Both the position numbers and the translations under genes were made by a program. Below, one piece after another: positions 28,904-42,753 of a DNA stretch of 64,000 nucleotides. The stretch is from assembly GCA_035556135.1 (NCBI GenBank), contig DATMFO010000003.1:868001-932000 (forward strand). The letters run 5' to 3'. The DNA is from ZC4RG30 sp035556135. Lineage in GTDB: Bacteria > Pseudomonadota > Gammaproteobacteria > Steroidobacterales > Steroidobacteraceae. Positions within the stretch are counted from its first letter, which is position 1, and the number at the start of each line of letters is the position of its first letter. A model generated the notes under the pieces. It worked only from the letters and a program-made list of their open reading frames with translations. It had not been told where the DNA came from and did no database searches.

Positions 28904-30472
28904 GTGCCACTTTTTGGTCCCGGGCGCGAGGCGCATGCCTTGTTTCGACAAGTGAATCCCGCGGAAGACGCGGCGCACGCCCGCCGCTGGCTGGTCCTGG
29001 CCATCACCGCCAGCGGCCTGTTCCTCATCTGCGTCGATCTCACCGTGCTGTATGTGGCGCTGCCGGCGCTGACGCGCGACCTTGCCGCCAGCAATGCGCA
29101 GCGACTGTGGATACTCAATGCCTATCCCGTCGTGGTGGCGGGACTTCTCCCCGGCCTGGGCACGCTCGGCGACCGCTACGGACACCGGCGACTCTTCATC
29201 GCCGGCCTCCTCGTCTTCGGGCTGGCCTCGCTGGCCTCCGCCTACGCGCCCAACGCCCCCGCGCTGATCGCCGGGCGCGCAGGCCTCGGCGTGGGCGCGG
29301 GGCTGATGATGCCGGCAACACTGGCCATCATCCGCTCCACATTCAACGTGCCGCGCGAGCGCGCCTTCGCCATCGGGCTGTGGGCCGGCAGCGCCTCCGC
29401 CGGCATGGCTCTGGGACCGCTGGTGGCCGGGCTGCTGCTGGAAAAGTTCTGGTGGGGCTCGGTGTTCCTCATCAACGTGCCCGTGGTGCTCGTGGCGCTG
29501 GCACTCACGCTCTGGCTGGTGCCGCGCATGACGGCGCCCGGCGGTCCACGCTGGGATCTGGCCGGATCCCTGCTGCTGCTGGGCGGCCTGACCGCGGTGG
29601 TCTACGCCATCAAGGAAATGGCGAAGCAGGATTTTTCGCTGCTGGCCTTCACCGTCGCGCTGCTGCTCTCTGCGCTCGGCTTCGCGCTCTACCTGCGTGG
29701 CCAGCGCGGCAAGGCACATCCCCTGCTCGACCTGTCGCTGTTCCGCCTGCCCGACTTTGCCGGCGCCTTCGCCGCGGCCTGTCTCGGCACCACGGGCGCG
29801 GTGGGCATGGAACTGATCCTCAGCCAGCACCTGCAGCTGGTGGAGCAGCGCACGCCGCTCGGCGCCGCGCTGGTGATGACGCCGCTGGCGCTGGGCGGGT
29901 TCGTGGGTGGTCCGCTGTCGGGCAGGCTGATGCACCGGTTCCGGCCTTCGGCCATGGCGTGCGGCGCCCTTGCACTCTCCGCATTGTGCATCGGGATGAT
30001 TGCCCTGCTGCCGCCCGTGCAGCCCGGCCTCGCGCCGGTGCGGTTGCTGCTGCTGCTTGGCATCGGCCTGGGGATCGGAGGAAGCGTCACCTTCGCCTCC
30101 TCCACCATCATGAACGCGGCGCCGCCCGAGCGGGGCGGCATGGCCGCCTCCATCGAGGAAGTGGGTTTCGAGCTGGGCGGATCACTGGGCGTCGCCGTGT
30201 TTGGCAGCCTCATGACAATTGCCTATGCGGCGGCGCTGATGCCAGCGGAGAGCAGCGTGGCGCTGCCTTCCATCGTGCGGGACTCGCTCGATGAAGCGTT
30301 GCGCGTGGCAGATTCGATCAGCGCAACCAATGGCGCCGGGTTGCGCACCGCTGCACGCGAGGCCTTCACCGTCGCATTGCGCACGGTGCTGTTGGGCATC
30401 GGCCTGCTGTGGATGGCCACCGGCATCGGCATCGCGCTGGCCGGCCGCCCGCGCCGTTCGCCCGCCGTGTAG
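28904..30472 (+). CDS. MFS efflux transporter, DHA2 (14-helix, SmvA/QacA-like)
   Basis: 522 residues from GTG 28904; GTG 28952, closer to the first helix, is an alternative, and neither has a clear ribosome-binding site. Motif after helix 1: DLTVLYVALPALTRDLAAS, the DHA2 signature. LGDRYGHRRLFIAG is MFS motif A, and GLGVGAGLMMPATLAIIRSTF is the drug-efflux stretch; motif C appears as SAGMALGPLVAGLLLE. Fourteen membrane segments are plausible, with a loop before the last two. A proton-driven exporter of cationic or amphipathic compounds is the likely role. No adjacent TetR/MarR regulator is visible. Confidence 0.87.
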   Translation: MPLFGPGREAHALFRQVNPAEDAAHARRWLVLAITASGLFLICVDLTVLYVALPALTRDLAASNAQRLWILNAYPVVVAGLLPGLGTLGDRYGHRRLFIAGLLVFGLASLASAYAPNAPALIAGRAGLGVGAGLMMPATLAIIRSTFNVPRERAFAIGLWAGSASAGMALGPLVAGLLLEKFWWGSVFLINVPVVLVALALTLWLVPRMTAPGGPRWDLAGSLLLLGGLTAVVYAIKEMAKQDFSLLAFTVALLLSALGFALYLRGQRGKAHPLLDLSLFRLPDFAGAFAAACLGTTGAVGMELILSQHLQLVEQRTPLGAALVMTPLALGGFVGGPLSGRLMHRFRPSAMACGALALSALCIGMIALLPPVQPGLAPVRLLLLLGIGLGIGGSVTFASSTIMNAAPPERGGMAASIEEVGFELGGSLGVAVFGSLMTIAYAAALMPAESSVALPSIVRDSLDEALRVADSISATNGAGLRTAAREAFTVALRTVLLGIGLLWMATGIGIALAGRPRRSPAV

Positions 30473-30560
30473 GACAACTCCGCAACGCACACGCGCACGC
30501 TTGGATCACCGGTGCTTTTCCGGTATCACGGAACCAACACGAACAAGCCTGGGAGGCAGG

Positions 30561-32360
30561 ATGCCCAACACACGACCACTGGACTTGGCCGTCGTCGGCA
30601 ATTGCGAAGTGGCCGCGCTCATCGACCCCCGCGGCACGGTGGTATGGATGTGCCTGCCGCATCCCGACGGAGACCCGGTGTTCAATGCCCTGCTGCGTCC
30701 GACGCTGGGGGATTCGCGGCAAGGCGTGTTCTCGGTGGAAATGGCGGACCTGGCGATTGCCCGCCAGGATTACGTGCGCAACACGCCCATCGTCGAGACC
30801 GTGCTCGAAGCGGCAGACGGCAGCAGGCTGCGCATCACCGATTTCTGCCCCAGGTTCGAGTCGCGCGGCCGCGTGTTCCGGCCCATGTCGCTGGTGCGCA
30901 TCGTCGAGCCACTCGCGGGCCGCCCCCGTGTCCGGCTGCACCTCACGCCCGAGCAGGCCTATGGCACGTCTGCCGGTGTAATCGATGGTGGCAGCCATCA
31001 CCTGCGTTTCGAAGCCCACAACTGCCGCTACCGCATCACCACCAATGGATCACTGCGCCAGCTCACCGAGTCCACGCTCACAGTGCTCGATGCACCGCTG
31101 ACCTTTGTGCTCAGCCGCGACGAGGCCCTGCAGGAGGCGCCGGAAGCCGTGGCGCGCAGCTGGCTGGACGAAACGCTGCACTACTGGCAGAGCTGGTCGC
31201 GGGGCCTCGCCATTCCATACGAATGGCAGGATGAAGTGATCCGCGCAGCCATCACGCTGAAGCTGTGCACCGTGGAGGATTCCGGCGCCGTGCTCGCCGC
31301 GCTCACCACGTCCATCCCCGAAAGCGCAAACAGCGGCCGCAACTGGGACTACCGCTACTGCTGGCTGCGCGATGCATACTTCACGGTGCAGGCACTGAAC
31401 CGCCTCGGCACCACGCGCACCATGGAAGGCTACCTGCACTACATCGACCGCGTGGTGGCCTGCGCTGGCGACGCGGCGCTGCAGCCGGTGTACCGCATCG
31501 CAGGCGACGCGGCGCTGGAGGAGCGCATCGTCGATTCTCTGGAGGGCTTCCTCGGCATGGGGCCGGTGCGTGCCGGCAACCAGGCCGCCGAGCAGATCCA
31601 GCACGATGTATACGGCGCAGTGATCCTGGCGCTGGCGCAGCTCTTCTTCGATCGCCGCCTGGTGAATCCCGGCGACGAGAACCTGTTTCGCGAACTGGAA
31701 AAACTCGGCGAACGGGCCTTCCGCATGTTCGACCAGCCGGATGCCGGACCCTGGGAGTTCCGCGGCATGGCGCGCGCGCACACCTACTCCGCCGCGATGT
31801 CCTGGGCCGGCTGTGACCGGCTGGCCCGCATTGCCGAGCGGCTCGGCTTGCAGAAGGAAATGAAGCAGTGGCGTGAGCGCGCCGACGGCATGCGCAAGAG
31901 CCTGCTCGAGCGCGCCTGGAATCCCGAACGGCGTGCCCTTGTGGCCAGTCTCGATGGCACCACCGACCTTGATGCCTCCCTGCTGCTGTTGCCCGAACTG
32001 GGCCTGATCGATGGAAAAGACCCGCGTTTCATCGACACGGTGGAGACCATCGGTCGCGAACTGCGCGAAGGCGACCTGGTGTTCCGCTACCGGCATGCCG
32101 ATGACTTCGGCCGTCCGGAAGTGGCCTTCACGGTATGCGCATTCTGGTACGTGAACGCGCTGGCTTCCGCCGGACGCGTCGAAGAGGCGCGCGAGCAGTT
32201 CGAGGCGCTCCTGAAGCGGCGCAACCACCTGGGGCTGCTGTCGGAAGACGTGGATCCCGTCGACGGACAGCTGTGGGGCAACTATCCCCAGACCTACAGC
32301 ATGGTGGGCATCATCGGCTGCGCGCTGCGGCTGAGCCGTTCCTGGGACGCCGCGCTGTAA
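30561..32360 (+). CDS. Glycoside hydrolase family 15 (glucoamylase/trehalase-like)
   Basis: 599 residues from ATG 30561, directly preceded by GGGAGGCAGG; upstream frame overlaps the transporter and is discarded. N-terminal beta-sandwich region (residues ~1-220) opens PLDLAVVGNCEVAALIDPRG, followed by the (alpha/alpha)6 barrel containing NWDYRYCWLRDA at ~261-272, HDVYGAVILAL, and a late LLSEDVDP with the second catalytic Glu/Asp region. No signal peptide, so it acts on an internal glucan or trehalose. Bacterial relatives of this length include trehalases and glucoamylases; which applies here is open. Confidence 0.87.
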   Translation: MPNTRPLDLAVVGNCEVAALIDPRGTVVWMCLPHPDGDPVFNALLRPTLGDSRQGVFSVEMADLAIARQDYVRNTPIVETVLEAADGSRLRITDFCPRFESRGRVFRPMSLVRIVEPLAGRPRVRLHLTPEQAYGTSAGVIDGGSHHLRFEAHNCRYRITTNGSLRQLTESTLTVLDAPLTFVLSRDEALQEAPEAVARSWLDETLHYWQSWSRGLAIPYEWQDEVIRAAITLKLCTVEDSGAVLAALTTSIPESANSGRNWDYRYCWLRDAYFTVQALNRLGTTRTMEGYLHYIDRVVACAGDAALQPVYRIAGDAALEERIVDSLEGFLGMGPVRAGNQAAEQIQHDVYGAVILALAQLFFDRRLVNPGDENLFRELEKLGERAFRMFDQPDAGPWEFRGMARAHTYSAAMSWAGCDRLARIAERLGLQKEMKQWRERADGMRKSLLERAWNPERRALVASLDGTTDLDASLLLLPELGLIDGKDPRFIDTVETIGRELREGDLVFRYRHADDFGRPEVAFTVCAFWYVNALASAGRVEEAREQFEALLKRRNHLGLLSEDVDPVDGQLWGNYPQTYSMVGIIGCALRLSRSWDAAL

Positions 32361-32370
32361 AGTCCCCCGG

Positions 32371-32399
32371 TCACAAGGCCCTGCCAGCCGCGTAGAATC
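32371..32399 (+). promoter_or_regulatory. Candidate sigma-70 promoter of mutS
   Basis: GTCACA (4/6 to the -35 consensus), 17-base spacer, then TAGAAT (5/6 to the -10 consensus), 56 bases upstream of the mutS start in the 94-base gap after the GH15 gene. A small inverted repeat GGCACG-CCGCA-CGTGCC follows at about 32422. Consensus match by eye only. Confidence 0.4.
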
Positions 32400-32454
32400 G
32401 GCGCTTCATGCCAACAAGCGCCGGCACGCCGCACGTGCCGCGTGGAAACCGCCT

Positions 32455-35034
32455 TTGACCGACTCCCTCCAGAACCACACGCCGATGATGCAGCAGTACC
32501 TGCGTCTGAAGGCCGAGCACCCGGACGTGCTGCTGTTCTATCGCATGGGCGATTTCTACGAGATGTTCTACGAGGACGCGCGCCGCGCCGCCTCGCTGAT
32601 CGACATCGCCCTCACCACGCGCGGACAGTCGGCTGGCGAGCCCATCCCCATGGCCGGTGTGCCCGCCGTCAGCGTCGAGAACTACCTCGCGCGGCTGGTC
32701 CGCCGCGGCGAGTCGGTGGCCATCTGCGAGCAGATCGGCGACCCGGCCAGGTCCAAGGGTCCGGTGGAGCGCCGCGTGGTGCGCGTCGTCACGCCCGGTA
32801 CTCTGGTGGAGGATGCGCTGCTCGACCGGCAGCGCGAGAGCCTGCTGGCCGCGCTGGTGTTCGACGGCGAGCGGCACGGGCTGGCCTGGCTGGATCTCGC
32901 CAGCGGCCGCTTCTGCGTGAGCGAACTGGGCGATGCAGTCGAAGTGGCGGCCGAGCTCGAGCGGCTGCGCCCGGCGGAGCTGCTGCTGCCGGAGGACCAG
33001 CGGCGCGAGACCCTTCCGAATGCCCGCCTGCGTCCGCCCTGGCACTTTGACCTGGAAACATCGCGCCGCCTGCTGACCTCACAGTTCGGCACGCGCGATC
33101 TCGCCGGGTTCGGCGCCGGGGAACTCACCGCGGGCCTGCGGGCCGCCGGCGCATTGCTGCAATACGCGCGCGACACGCAGAAGGCTGCCCTGCCTCACGT
33201 GCGGGCCATCGCGGTGCAGACACGCGACGAAGGCCTGCAGCTCGACGCGGCCACCCGGCGCAACCTGGAGCTCGACCGCGGCCTCAACGGCAACGACGAC
33301 GCAACGCTGTTCGCGCTGCTGAACCGCACCACCACCGCCATGGGTTCGCGCGAGCTGCGCCGCTGGCTGAACCGTCCCCTGCGCGACCGCGGCACGCTGC
33401 GCCAGCGCTATGCGGCCGTTGCGGCGCTTGGAGAATCGCGCAACTTCCAGGCTGTGGCCGACACGCTGGCCGCCGTCGGCGACCTGGAGCGCATCCTGGC
33501 GCGCGTGGCCCTGCGCTCCGCGCGGCCGCGGGACCTGGTGCAGCTGCGCAGCTCGCTGGCGCAACTGCCGATGCTGCGTCACATCGCCTCGGCCATCCAG
33601 GCCCCGCTCATCAGCGCCCTGGCAGATCGCATCGGCGAGCACCGCGAGGAACATTCCCTGCTGCAGCAGGCCATCGCGGAGGAACCCTCCGCCCTGCTGC
33701 GCGACGGCGATGTGATCGCGCCGGATTTCGACGCAACGCTGGACCAGCTGCGCCGCATCGCCACCAACACCGATGAATTCCTGCTCGACCTCGAACGCAA
33801 GGAGCGCGAGCGCAGCGGCATCAGCCAGCTGAAGCTGGGCTACAACCGCGTGCAGGGCTTCTTCATCGAGATTCCGCGGGCCCACGCCGAGAAGGTGCCC
33901 ACGGATTACCTGCGGCGCCAGACCGTGAAGTCGGCCGAACGCTTCATCACGCCGGAGCTGAAGAAGTTCGAGGACGAGGTGCTGGGCGCCCGCGACAAGG
34001 CGCTGGCGCGCGAGAAGGAGATCTATGACAGCGTGCTTGACGCGCTGATCGCGGCCCTGCCGGCCCTGCAGGAAAGCGCCGGCGCGGTCGCGAGCCTCGA
34101 TGCGCTGGCCAGCCTGGCCGAGCGCGCGGACAGCCTGCAATGGGTGCAGCCAGAGCTCACCGAAGGCACGATTTTCCGCGTCGAGGCGGGCCGGCATCCG
34201 GTGGTCGAGCAGTTCAGCGGCGCGCAGTTCGTGCCAAACGACCTGTGCTTCGACGATTCGCGCCGCATGCTCATCGTCACCGGCCCCAACATGGGCGGCA
34301 AGTCCACCTACATGCGCCAGGCCGCGCTGATCGCGGTGCTGGCGCATATCGGCAGCTTCGTGCCGGCGAAGAGCGCGGTAATCGGCCCGATCGATCGCGT
34401 GTTCACGCGCATTGGCGCGGCGGATGACCTGGCCGGCGGACGGTCCACTTTCATGGTCGAGATGACCGAGACGGCCAGCATCCTGCACAACGCCACGCGG
34501 CACAGCCTGGTGCTGATGGATGAGATCGGCCGTGGCACCAGCACCTTCGATGGCCTGTCTCTGGCCTGGGCGGTGGCGAGGCACCTCGCCACGAAGGTGG
34601 GTGCATTCACCCTGTTTGCCACGCACTACTTCGAACTGACGGCGATGGCGGCGGAGCTGCCCGGCGTGGTGAACCTGCACCTGGATGCCACCGAGCATGG
34701 CGATGAACTGGTATTCCTGCACGCTGTGAAGGAAGGTCCCGCCAATCGCAGCTACGGGCTCGCAGTGGCGAAGCTGGCGGGAGTTCCGCAGCCGGTCATC
34801 GCCGCCGCGCGACGTTACCTGGCGGAACTGGAATCGCAGCGGGATGCGCAGGTGGCCGCGGTGCCCTCGCCGCAGGTGTCACTGCCTTTCGAGCCGCAGC
34901 CGTCGGCAGAAGAGGCAGCGCCAGCGACCGACAGCCTGCGTGCGCGTCTCACGGAAGTCGATCCGGATGCGCTCTCGCCCCGCCAGGCGCACGAACTGCT
35001 GTACGACCTGAAGGCCCTGCTCGATCGCCGCTGA
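32455..35034 (+). CDS. mutS: DNA mismatch repair protein MutS
   Basis: 859 residues from TTG 32455; the next in-frame Met (residue 11, PMMQQYLRLK) would remove the usual short leader. Mismatch-reading FYE wedge F34-Y35-E36 in GDFYEMFY; connector, lever and clamp domains; Walker A GPNMGGKS at ~610-617; DELGRG-type Walker B appears as MDEIGRGTST; and a C-terminal HTH plus dimer/tetramer tail ending LYDLKALLDRR. It recognises mispairs and recruits MutL. It ends 14 bases before the convergent opp operon. Confidence 0.98.
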   Translation: MTDSLQNHTPMMQQYLRLKAEHPDVLLFYRMGDFYEMFYEDARRAASLIDIALTTRGQSAGEPIPMAGVPAVSVENYLARLVRRGESVAICEQIGDPARSKGPVERRVVRVVTPGTLVEDALLDRQRESLLAALVFDGERHGLAWLDLASGRFCVSELGDAVEVAAELERLRPAELLLPEDQRRETLPNARLRPPWHFDLETSRRLLTSQFGTRDLAGFGAGELTAGLRAAGALLQYARDTQKAALPHVRAIAVQTRDEGLQLDAATRRNLELDRGLNGNDDATLFALLNRTTTAMGSRELRRWLNRPLRDRGTLRQRYAAVAALGESRNFQAVADTLAAVGDLERILARVALRSARPRDLVQLRSSLAQLPMLRHIASAIQAPLISALADRIGEHREEHSLLQQAIAEEPSALLRDGDVIAPDFDATLDQLRRIATNTDEFLLDLERKERERSGISQLKLGYNRVQGFFIEIPRAHAEKVPTDYLRRQTVKSAERFITPELKKFEDEVLGARDKALAREKEIYDSVLDALIAALPALQESAGAVASLDALASLAERADSLQWVQPELTEGTIFRVEAGRHPVVEQFSGAQFVPNDLCFDDSRRMLIVTGPNMGGKSTYMRQAALIAVLAHIGSFVPAKSAVIGPIDRVFTRIGAADDLAGGRSTFMVEMTETASILHNATRHSLVLMDEIGRGTSTFDGLSLAWAVARHLATKVGAFTLFATHYFELTAMAAELPGVVNLHLDATEHGDELVFLHAVKEGPANRSYGLAVAKLAGVPQPVIAAARRYLAELESQRDAQVAAVPSPQVSLPFEPQPSAEEAAPATDSLRARLTEVDPDALSPRQAHELLYDLKALLDRR

Positions 35035-35048
35035 TGTGTCCGGCTCCC

Positions 35049-35930
35049 TCAGTCGCGGGAAGCGCGCACGTCCAGCGCGTCGCGCAGGCCGTCGCCGAGG
35101 AAGTTCAGCGCGAACAGCGTGAGGCTCAGCACGATGCCCGGGAAGATCAGCAGCCAGGGAAATTCCTCCATGGTCTCCACGCCTTCGGAGATCAGCGACC
35201 CCCAGGAGGATTGCGGCGGCTGCACGCCCAGCCCCAGGAAGGAGATGAAGGCCTCCAGCAGCATCACCGCCGGGATCGTCAGCGTGGTGTAGACGATGAG
35301 CGGGCCGACGGCGTTCGGGATCAGGTGGCGGATGATGATGGCGCGGCGCGGCAGCCCCAGCGACACCGCCGCCTCCACGAATTCCTGGTGGCGCAGCGCC
35401 TGGACCTGCCCGCGGATGATGCGCGCCATGGTCAGCCACTCCACCGCACCCAGGGCCAGGAACAGCAGCAGCATGCTGCGTCCGAACACCACGGTAAGCA
35501 GCACCACGAAGATCATGAATGGCAGTGCATAGAGGATGTCGACGATGCGCATCATCACCGCATCCACGCGGCCGCCCGCGTAACCGGCAATGGCACCCCA
35601 GGTCACGCCGATCACCAGCGCCACGAAGGTGGCGATCAGTCCCACCATCAGCGAGATGCGGCCGCCGTGCAGGATGCGCACCAGCAGGTCGCGTCCGAAG
35701 GTGTCGGTGCCCAGCCAGTGCTGGGCCGAAGGCGGCGCCGCGCCCAGCACCAGATCCTGCTCTTCGTAGCCATAGCCGCTGAGCCAGGGACCAACGATAC
35801 ATGCCAGCGCGATCACCAGCAGGATCACCCCGCCGGCGACGGCCATGTGGTTGCGGCGCAGTCGCGCCCACGCGTCGCGCCACAGCGAGGTGCCCTGCTC
35901 ATAGCCCACTGCCTGGGCCGTGCTGTTCAT
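35049..35930 (-). CDS. oppC: Oligopeptide ABC transporter permease OppC-like
   Basis: 293 residues with five or six membrane helices. N-terminus ends RLRRNHMAVAGGVILLVIAL, the OppC opening; then GTDTFGRDLLVRILHGGRIS, and the EAA loop EAAVSLGLPRRAIIIRHLIPN for ATPase contact; C-terminus LNFLGDGLRDALDVR. It is the second permease subunit of a class-5 (SBP_bac_5) peptide importer. The start overlaps the oppB stop (ATGA). Last gene of the operon, whose order is oppDF, oppA, oppB, oppC. Confidence 0.93.
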   Translation of the reverse strand: MNSTAQAVGYEQGTSLWRDAWARLRRNHMAVAGGVILLVIALACIVGPWLSGYGYEEQDLVLGAAPPSAQHWLGTDTFGRDLLVRILHGGRISLMVGLIATFVALVIGVTWGAIAGYAGGRVDAVMMRIVDILYALPFMIFVVLLTVVFGRSMLLLFLALGAVEWLTMARIIRGQVQALRHQEFVEAAVSLGLPRRAIIIRHLIPNAVGPLIVYTTLTIPAVMLLEAFISFLGLGVQPPQSSWGSLISEGVETMEEFPWLLIFPGIVLSLTLFALNFLGDGLRDALDVRASRD

Positions 35931-36862
35931 GCCTTTGCTCCCTGCGCGGCGCGCACACGCGGATTCAGCCAGGCCGCCAGCACGTCCGAGAGCAGGTTGA
36001 ACACCACGATGAGCACGGCCAGGAAGGTGGTGCTGCCCAGGATCATGGTGTAGTCGCGATTGAAGGCTGCCTGCACGAAGAAGCGGCCGAGCCCGGGCAC
36101 CTGGAACACGGTCTCCACCACGAAGGAGCCGCTGAGCAGGCCGGCGAACGCGGGACCGAGGAAGGACACCACAGGCAGCACGCCGCCACGCAGCGCGTGC
36201 TTGAAGATCACGACCCGCTCGGGCAGACCCTTGGCGCGTGCGGTGCGGATGTAATCCTGCGTCAGCACCTCCAGCATTCCGCCGCGCGTGAGGCGGGCCA
36301 CATACGCCGCATAGGCTGCGCCCAGCGTCACGCTCGGAAGGATCTTGTCGCCGGGCACGTCACCCCAGCCGGACACTGGCAGCCATTCCAGCCAGATGCC
36401 GAACACCAGCACCAGCAATGGTCCCAGCAGCAGGGTGGGCATGCTGATGCCGATCATGGCCAGCGACATGGGCAGGTGGTCGCGCCAGGTGTTGGGCCGC
36501 AGCGCCGCCATCAGGCCGGCGCTCATGCCCAGCACCACCGCCACCAGCAGCGCATAGAACCCGAGTTCAGCCGTGGCGGGGATTCCGGATGCGATCAGCT
36601 CATTCACGCTGCGGCCGGGATATTTGAACGAAGGCCCAAGGTCGCCTCGCAGGAGGTCACCGAGGTATGAGCCGTACTGTGCCAGCAGCGGCTGGTCGAG
36701 CTTGTACTGCGCCTCGAGCGCGGCCTTCACCTCCGGGATCACTGCCTTCTCCTGGTCGAACGGCCCGCCCGGCGCGGCGCGCACAAGGAAGAAGGTCACC
36801 GTGATCACCGCCAGCAGCACGGGAATGGCCTGCAGCAGCCGGAGCCAGATGAAGCGCGCCAT
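35927..36862 (-). CDS. oppB: Oligopeptide ABC transporter permease OppB-like
   Basis: 311 residues. Opens MARFIWLRLLQAIPVLLAVI, the DppB/OppB N-terminus, followed by FDQEKAVIPEVKAALEAQYKLDQPLLAQY-type loop (here shown as EAQYKLDQPLLAQYGSYL), YIRTARAKGLPERVVIFKHA as the EAA loop, and FVVETVFQVPGLGRFFVQAA near the end. Start overlaps the oppA stop by one base (TAATG) and its stop overlaps oppC, so the three are translationally coupled. Confidence 0.94.
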   Translation of the reverse strand: MARFIWLRLLQAIPVLLAVITVTFFLVRAAPGGPFDQEKAVIPEVKAALEAQYKLDQPLLAQYGSYLGDLLRGDLGPSFKYPGRSVNELIASGIPATAELGFYALLVAVVLGMSAGLMAALRPNTWRDHLPMSLAMIGISMPTLLLGPLLVLVFGIWLEWLPVSGWGDVPGDKILPSVTLGAAYAAYVARLTRGGMLEVLTQDYIRTARAKGLPERVVIFKHALRGGVLPVVSFLGPAFAGLLSGSFVVETVFQVPGLGRFFVQAAFNRDYTMILGSTTFLAVLIVVFNLLSDVLAAWLNPRVRAAQGAKA

Positions 36863-38480
36863 TATTTCGCGGGCTCCAGGTAGATGTGCTTGAACGACAC
36901 ATGGTCGAGGATGTTGCGGGGCATGCCTTTCACGGCCGGATCAATGAGGTGCTTGGTGGAATAGGTGTAGATGGGCAGGATGGGCATCTCTTCCATCAGG
37001 ATGGTCTCGGCACGGAGGAAGCCGGCGAAACGCTCCTCCTGGGTCTTCATCGCCGGTATGCGGCGCAGGATCAGATCGTCGTACTCGGGATTGGACCAGC
37101 CGGTGCGGTTGTTGCCGCCATCCTTGATGAACATGCCGAGGAAGGTGTCCGGATCCACGTAGTCGCCGATCCATGACGCACGGGCAATTGTGTAGTCGCC
37201 GGTGCGGCGTGAATCCAGGTACACCTTCCACTCCTGGTTCACCATGGTCACGTCGATGCCCAGGTGTTTCTTCCACATCTGCTGCAGGGCCACGGCGATC
37301 TTGCGATGGCCTTCATGCGTGTTGTAGAGGATCTCCAGCGTTGGCAGTCCCTTGCCATCGGGATAGCCGGCCTCGGCGAGCAGCTTGCGCGCGCCTTCCG
37401 GGTCGAAATCGAACAGCTTCGGTGGCTGGTAGCCCAGCGTACCCGGTGGCGTGAGCGCGTAGGCCGGCACGTTCACGCCCTTGAGCACGGTGTCGACCAG
37501 CGTCTTGCGGTCCACGGTCATGGCCAGCGCACGGCGCACGCGCGGGTCATCCAGGCCCGGCTTCCTCACATTGAGCTCGTAGAAGTAGGTGCCGAGGTAA
37601 AGGTCGAGGCGGATCTGTTCCGGATGCTGGTCACGATACTGAGGGATCTTGTCCACCGGCGTGTCGTTGGTGTAGTGGAGCTGCCCGGAGCGGAACATGC
37701 GCTCCTCGGTGACGATGTTCTCGGTGGGATAGAACACCACGCCATTCAGACGCACGTGCTCCGCGTCCCAGTACAGGGGGTTCTTCTCCACGCTCACGTA
37801 CTTGTTGAGCTTCCACTCCACCAGGCGGAAGGCGCCATTGCCCACCATGTTGCCGGGGCGCGTCCAGGGCGTGAACCGGTCGGTGGCCTTGCCGAACTTC
37901 TCGATCACGTGCCGGGGCAAGGGGAAGTAGCTGTGGTGACTCAGCAACTGCACGAAGTACGGCGTCGGCTCATTGAGCTCGACCTCCAGCGTGTGGGTGT
38001 CGATCACCCGCACGCCCACTTCGTCGAAGCTCCCGACCTTGCCGGTGAGGTAGTTTTCCGCATTCTTCAGCGGGAAGAGCATGTAGGAATATTCATTGCC
38101 CATGCCCGGATCCAGGGCACGCTTCCACGTCCAGTGGAAGTCTTCAGCGGTCACAGGCTCGCCGTCGGACCAGCGGGCCGTCGAGCGGATGTGGAAGCGG
38201 TAGGTGCGTCCGTCTTCACTGACCTCCCAGCTCTCGGCCACTGCCGGTTCCGGCACCAGCGTTTCCGGATTCTTGGCCACCAGGCCTTCAAGCAGCGCCT
38301 CCTGGATGCGCGACTCCGGCACGCCAGTGGTGAGGTGCGGGTCGATGGCCTGCGGTTCAGTGCCATTGCCGAAGTGCAGCACGCCGGCGGCGTTGCCTTC
38401 CTCCACCCGGCTCTTGCCGCCGGAACAGCCTCCCAGCAGCAGGCAGCCCAGTGCGATGGCGAACCCCGTACGCAGCGTCT

Positions 38481-38484
<4 letters not shown>
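36862..38484 (-). CDS. oppA: Oligopeptide-binding lipoprotein OppA-like (SBP_bac_5)
   Basis: 540 residues. Lipoprotein signal with lipobox LLGGC (Cys20) and a following GGKSRVEEG tether, so it is lipid-anchored rather than the soluble form of E. coli. SBP_bac_5 domain: GTEPQAIDPHLTTGVPESRI, AESWEVSEDGRTYRFHIR, WSDGEPVTAEDFHWTWKRAL and RRALAMTVDRKTLVDTVL. It delivers peptides to OppBC. Start overlaps the fused ATPase stop by 4 bases. Confidence 0.93.
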
Positions 38485-40079
<1,595 letters not shown>

Positions 40080-40209
40080 CGGACTCTCCCCCTGACCGTT
40101 GCGCTGTGACCGTACCCGGGCCGCGGACATAGATCAATGTCCCTGCATCTGCCAGATGGCATTGCGGATACCGGCAAGGCATGCGCGAAACACGGACGCC
40201 AGGCCGCCC

Positions 40210-40876
40210 TCAACCCTTGCCGTTGAAGCGCCCGGTTTCCAGGAAGTCCGCCACCCGTTCCGCCACCTCGCGCGACACGCACATGGTGGTGTGGCTCACG
40301 GGGAGTTCGAGCCGGTCGGTCGCACCCTCCAGCTGCGTCTCGGTCACCGCCACCGTACCGTCATTGGGTCCGTCAAAGCGCGTCAGCAGGTGGCCGAGTC
40401 CGATGGGCGCCGTACCGGAGACAATGCCCAGCTGCACCGGGAATTCCCATCGACCCGGAACGCCTTCGGGCAGGCAACCGGCACCGACGGTTCCGAGCAG
40501 CCGCCGCGCCGCGCCGGCACCATGCAGGCGCCGCGCGCACTGGCTGCCACGGATGGGCGTGCCCATGAATACCACGCGGCAGAAATCGCCGCTGAAGCGG
40601 TCCGCCGCGAGCACACCCATCTCGAACATGCGGTGGATCACCAGGCCGCCGAGACTGTGTCCGACAAGATGCACCGGCAGCAGCGTGCGCCGCGCCAGGG
40701 TGATGGCCTGGCGCGCACAGCGCCGGGCGACCACGTCCATCTGCTCGGCCATCGAGGAATAAGGCAGCACGCGCAGCGCCCAGCCACGCGCAGCCAGGCG
40801 CCGTCGCAGCAGGAACGACTCGGCGCCGGTCATCCACAAGCCGTGGACGAACAGCACCGTGCCGCGCAGCGTGGTC

Positions 40877-40905
<29 letters not shown>
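40210..40905 (-). CDS. Alpha/beta hydrolase (lipase/PGAP1-like esterase)
   Basis: 231 residues from GTG 40905. Alpha/beta-hydrolase core: oxyanion region VLFVHGLWMTG; nucleophile elbow GHSLGG with Ser84; acidic residue probably in RFDGPNDGTV near 178-187; and catalytic His in LPVSHTTM. No signal peptide is seen, so a cytoplasmic esterase/lipase-like role is implied; substrate unknown. Its start lies inside the last 29 bases of aspS on the same strand, so it is probably co-transcribed with aspS. Confidence 0.8.
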
Positions 40906-42652
<1,747 letters not shown>

Positions 42653-42753
42653 CGAATTGACCCGAAAAGTGGTAAATGGGCTGGAAAAATCAGGCTGCGC
42701 AGTATACTGGTCCTTCGTCCCTCAAGGGACCCAAGACGCGGGGGAAACAGACG

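Noticed and set aside
28874..29935. Possible long N-terminal extension of the nucleotide-transporter-like gene
   Set aside because: It runs antisense through the DHA2 transporter gene and is low complexity; the family N-terminus begins at ATG 28873.
33079..34722. 547-codon minus-strand frame opposite mutS
   Set aside because: Antisense shadow of mutS, no family features.
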